A stretch of 6,270 nucleotides of DNA from Tangfeifania sp. Lineage in GTDB: Bacteria; Bacteroidota; Bacteroidia; Bacteroidales; Prolixibacteraceae. The stretch's first letter is position 1. Each line of letters starts with the position of its first letter. The notes under the pieces are model-generated. The model had not been told where the DNA came from, made no database searches, and saw only the letters and a list, made by a program, of their open reading frames with translations. Both the position numbers and the translations under genes were made by a program. The stretch lies in assembly GCA_018400515.1 (NCBI GenBank), contig JAGYMR010000163.1:1-6270 (forward strand). Reading direction: 5' to 3'. Shown in pieces: positions 5,200-6,270 of this stretch.

Positions 5200-5265
5200 A
5201 CCTCGGATATCCCGGATGCCTTTCCATTCAGAAAATTACCGCGAATTTAGTGAACCGATTCAGAT

Positions 5266-6021
5266 CTAACGAACCACGATCCCCTTTTCTTTTAAATATT
5301 TTTTGAGTTTGGGAATGGGGATCTCATTGTAATGAAAGATACTTGCTGCCAAACCGGCATCGGCTTTCCCCTTTGTAAAAGCATCCACAAAATGGTCCAT
5401 CCTTCCGGCTCCCCCGGAAGCAATCACCGGAATTTTCAACGAATCGGCCATCCGGGCCAGTTGCTGGTTGGCAAAGCCCTTTTTGGTTCCATCATGATCC
5501 ATCGATGTAAATAATATCTCTCCTGCACCGCGGTCTTCGGCTTCCCGGGCCCAGGAGAAGAGCTCTTTTCCGGTTGGGATACGGCCTCCGTTCACAGTAA
5601 CGGTCCAGTGGTCCTTTTGATCGCTGCGGGCATCGATGGCCACCACCACGAACTGGCTTCCGAAATTCAGGGCCATTTGACTGATCAGGTCCGGATTGCG
5701 CACGGCTGACGAGTTAATGGATATTTTATCGGCTCCGGCACTAAGCAGTTTCTCCGCATCCTGCAGTTCACTGATCCCCCCGCCCACGGTAAAAGGAATG
5801 TTTAAATTCCGGGCAATCCGCTTCACCAGCTCCACAAAGGTTTTGCGCCCCTCATGGGTAGCTGTAATGTCGAGGAATACCAATTCATCGGCCCCGTCGG
5901 AGGCATACTTTGCCCCCAGTTCCACCGGGTCGCCCACATCCTGAATGTCAATAAAATTAATCCCTTTCACGGTCCGCCCGTCGCGGATATCCAGACACGG
6001 TATGATTCGTTTTGCCAGCAT
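5266..6021 (-). CDS. hisF: Imidazole glycerol phosphate synthase, cyclase subunit
   Basis: Cyclase half of imidazole glycerol phosphate synthase, 251 residues, full length. It works with the glutaminase HisH. Ammonia from HisH passes through the HisF barrel and reacts with PRFAR to give imidazole glycerol phosphate and AICAR. The (beta/alpha)8 barrel is clear: [16 protein letters not shown] at 5-20 carries catalytic Asp11 and Lys19, VVAIDAR (126-132) carries the second catalytic Asp130, and phosphate is held by TVGGGI (78-83) and ASGGAG (201-206). [12 protein letters not shown] at 172-183 is also typical. Its ATG overlaps the hisA stop codon (TAATG), so translation of the two is probably coupled. 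hisH lies outside the window and would be expected further upstream. Confidence 0.98.
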   Translation of the reverse strand: MLAKRIIPCLDIRDGRTVKGINFIDIQDVGDPVELGAKYASDGADELVFLDITATHEGRKTFVELVKRIARNLNIPFTVGGGISELQDAEKLLSAGADKISINSSAVRNPDLISQMALNFGSQFVVVAIDARSDQKDHWTVTVNGGRIPTGKELFSWAREAEDRGAGEILFTSMDHDGTKKGFANQQLARMADSLKIPVIASGGAGRMDHFVDAFTKGKADAGLAASIFHYNEIPIPKLKKYLKEKGIVVR

Positions 6022-6270
6022 TATTCCGTTTTTTGTTGATATTCTTCAATCTCCTTCAGCAGAATCTTCCCTTCATAAAGGGCTTTCCCGGTAATCACCC
6101 CGGAAACCCCCATTTCTGCCAGTCTCCTGATATCTCCCATGGCGGAAATGCCCCCGCTTGCAATGACCTCAATCCCGGGAAGTTTTGAAATGACCTGCCC
6201 GTACAGTTCAAACGAAGGGCCGGTGAGCATCCCGTCGCGGCTGATATCGGTCGAAATGACCTTTGATACG
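6021..6270 (-). CDS. hisA: HisA, phosphoribosylformimino-AICAR phosphate isomerase (C-terminal part only)
   Basis: The last 82 or so residues of HisA, which converts ProFAR to PRFAR, the substrate of HisF. The gene runs off the right edge, so its start and N-terminal catalytic Asp are not visible. An internal Met at 6230 is not the real start, because the frame continues upstream with typical HisA sequence ([10 protein letters not shown] just before MLTGPS). The visible part has the TDISRDG motif, the second phosphate-binding segment [10 protein letters not shown], and the family ending [16 protein letters not shown]. HisA and HisF are homologous barrels, but the RDGMLTGPS segment fits HisA rather than HisF. 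Its TAA stop shares one base with the hisF ATG. Confidence 0.95.
   Translation of the reverse strand, partial: VSKVISTDISRDGMLTGPSFELYGQVISKLPGIEVIASGGISAMGDIRRLAEMGVSGVITGKALYEGKILLKEIEEYQQKTE

Noticed and set aside
5153..5227. A 24-codon open frame on the - strand in the hisF-hisIE spacer, as a possible leader peptide.
   Set aside because: It contains a single histidine and no histidine run, as a his attenuator peptide would need. Its composition gives no coding signal and it overlaps the hairpin.

Overview
The window most likely comes from a member of the Bacteroidota, probably Bacteroidales or Marinilabiliales-like. Three things point there: a DUF4494-type protein (a family I know from this phylum), two sites matching the Bacteroidota -7 promoter element TAnnTTTG, and A-rich rather than Shine-Dalgarno leaders before the start codons. 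The base composition looks moderate. The window holds seven genes, one cut off by the right edge, in three blocks.

Block 1 (about 1-2790, + strand) is an ammonium module. It encodes a small outer-membrane TorF-like putative porin, a PII signal protein (GlnB/GlnK type) and an AmtB ammonium channel, followed by two intrinsic terminators in tandem. PII and AmtB are established partners: PII docks on the cytoplasmic face of the channel and blocks it when nitrogen is plentiful. The AmtB C-terminal tail needed for this is intact here. The porin in front suggests a route for the substrate across the outer membrane.

Block 2 (about 2850-4310) is a convergent pair of poorly understood genes. One is a DUF4494 protein (+) whose sequence shows an internal duplication. 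The other is an unrecognised helical protein of 228 residues (-). They share an imperfect hairpin that could terminate both. Upstream of the second gene lie a -7-like site and four units of a 13-bp direct repeat.

Block 3 (about 4310-6270) is the end of a histidine biosynthesis operon on the - strand: the C-terminal part of hisA, then hisF (joined by a TAATG overlap), then the fused bifunctional hisIE after a 143-bp spacer. Downstream of hisIE is a compact non-coding element of about 156 bp. It has imperfect terminal inverted repeats, a perfect 12-bp internal hairpin and a flanking direct repeat, and looks like a MITE or another folded mobile repeat.

The central metabolic genes look intact and ordinary. 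The less explained material is in 4155-4504 (13-bp repeats and the inverted-repeat element), in the duplicated DUF4494 protein, in the helical protein of unknown function, and in the altered T-loop of the PII protein. I see no phage, CRISPR, toxin-antitoxin or defence system.
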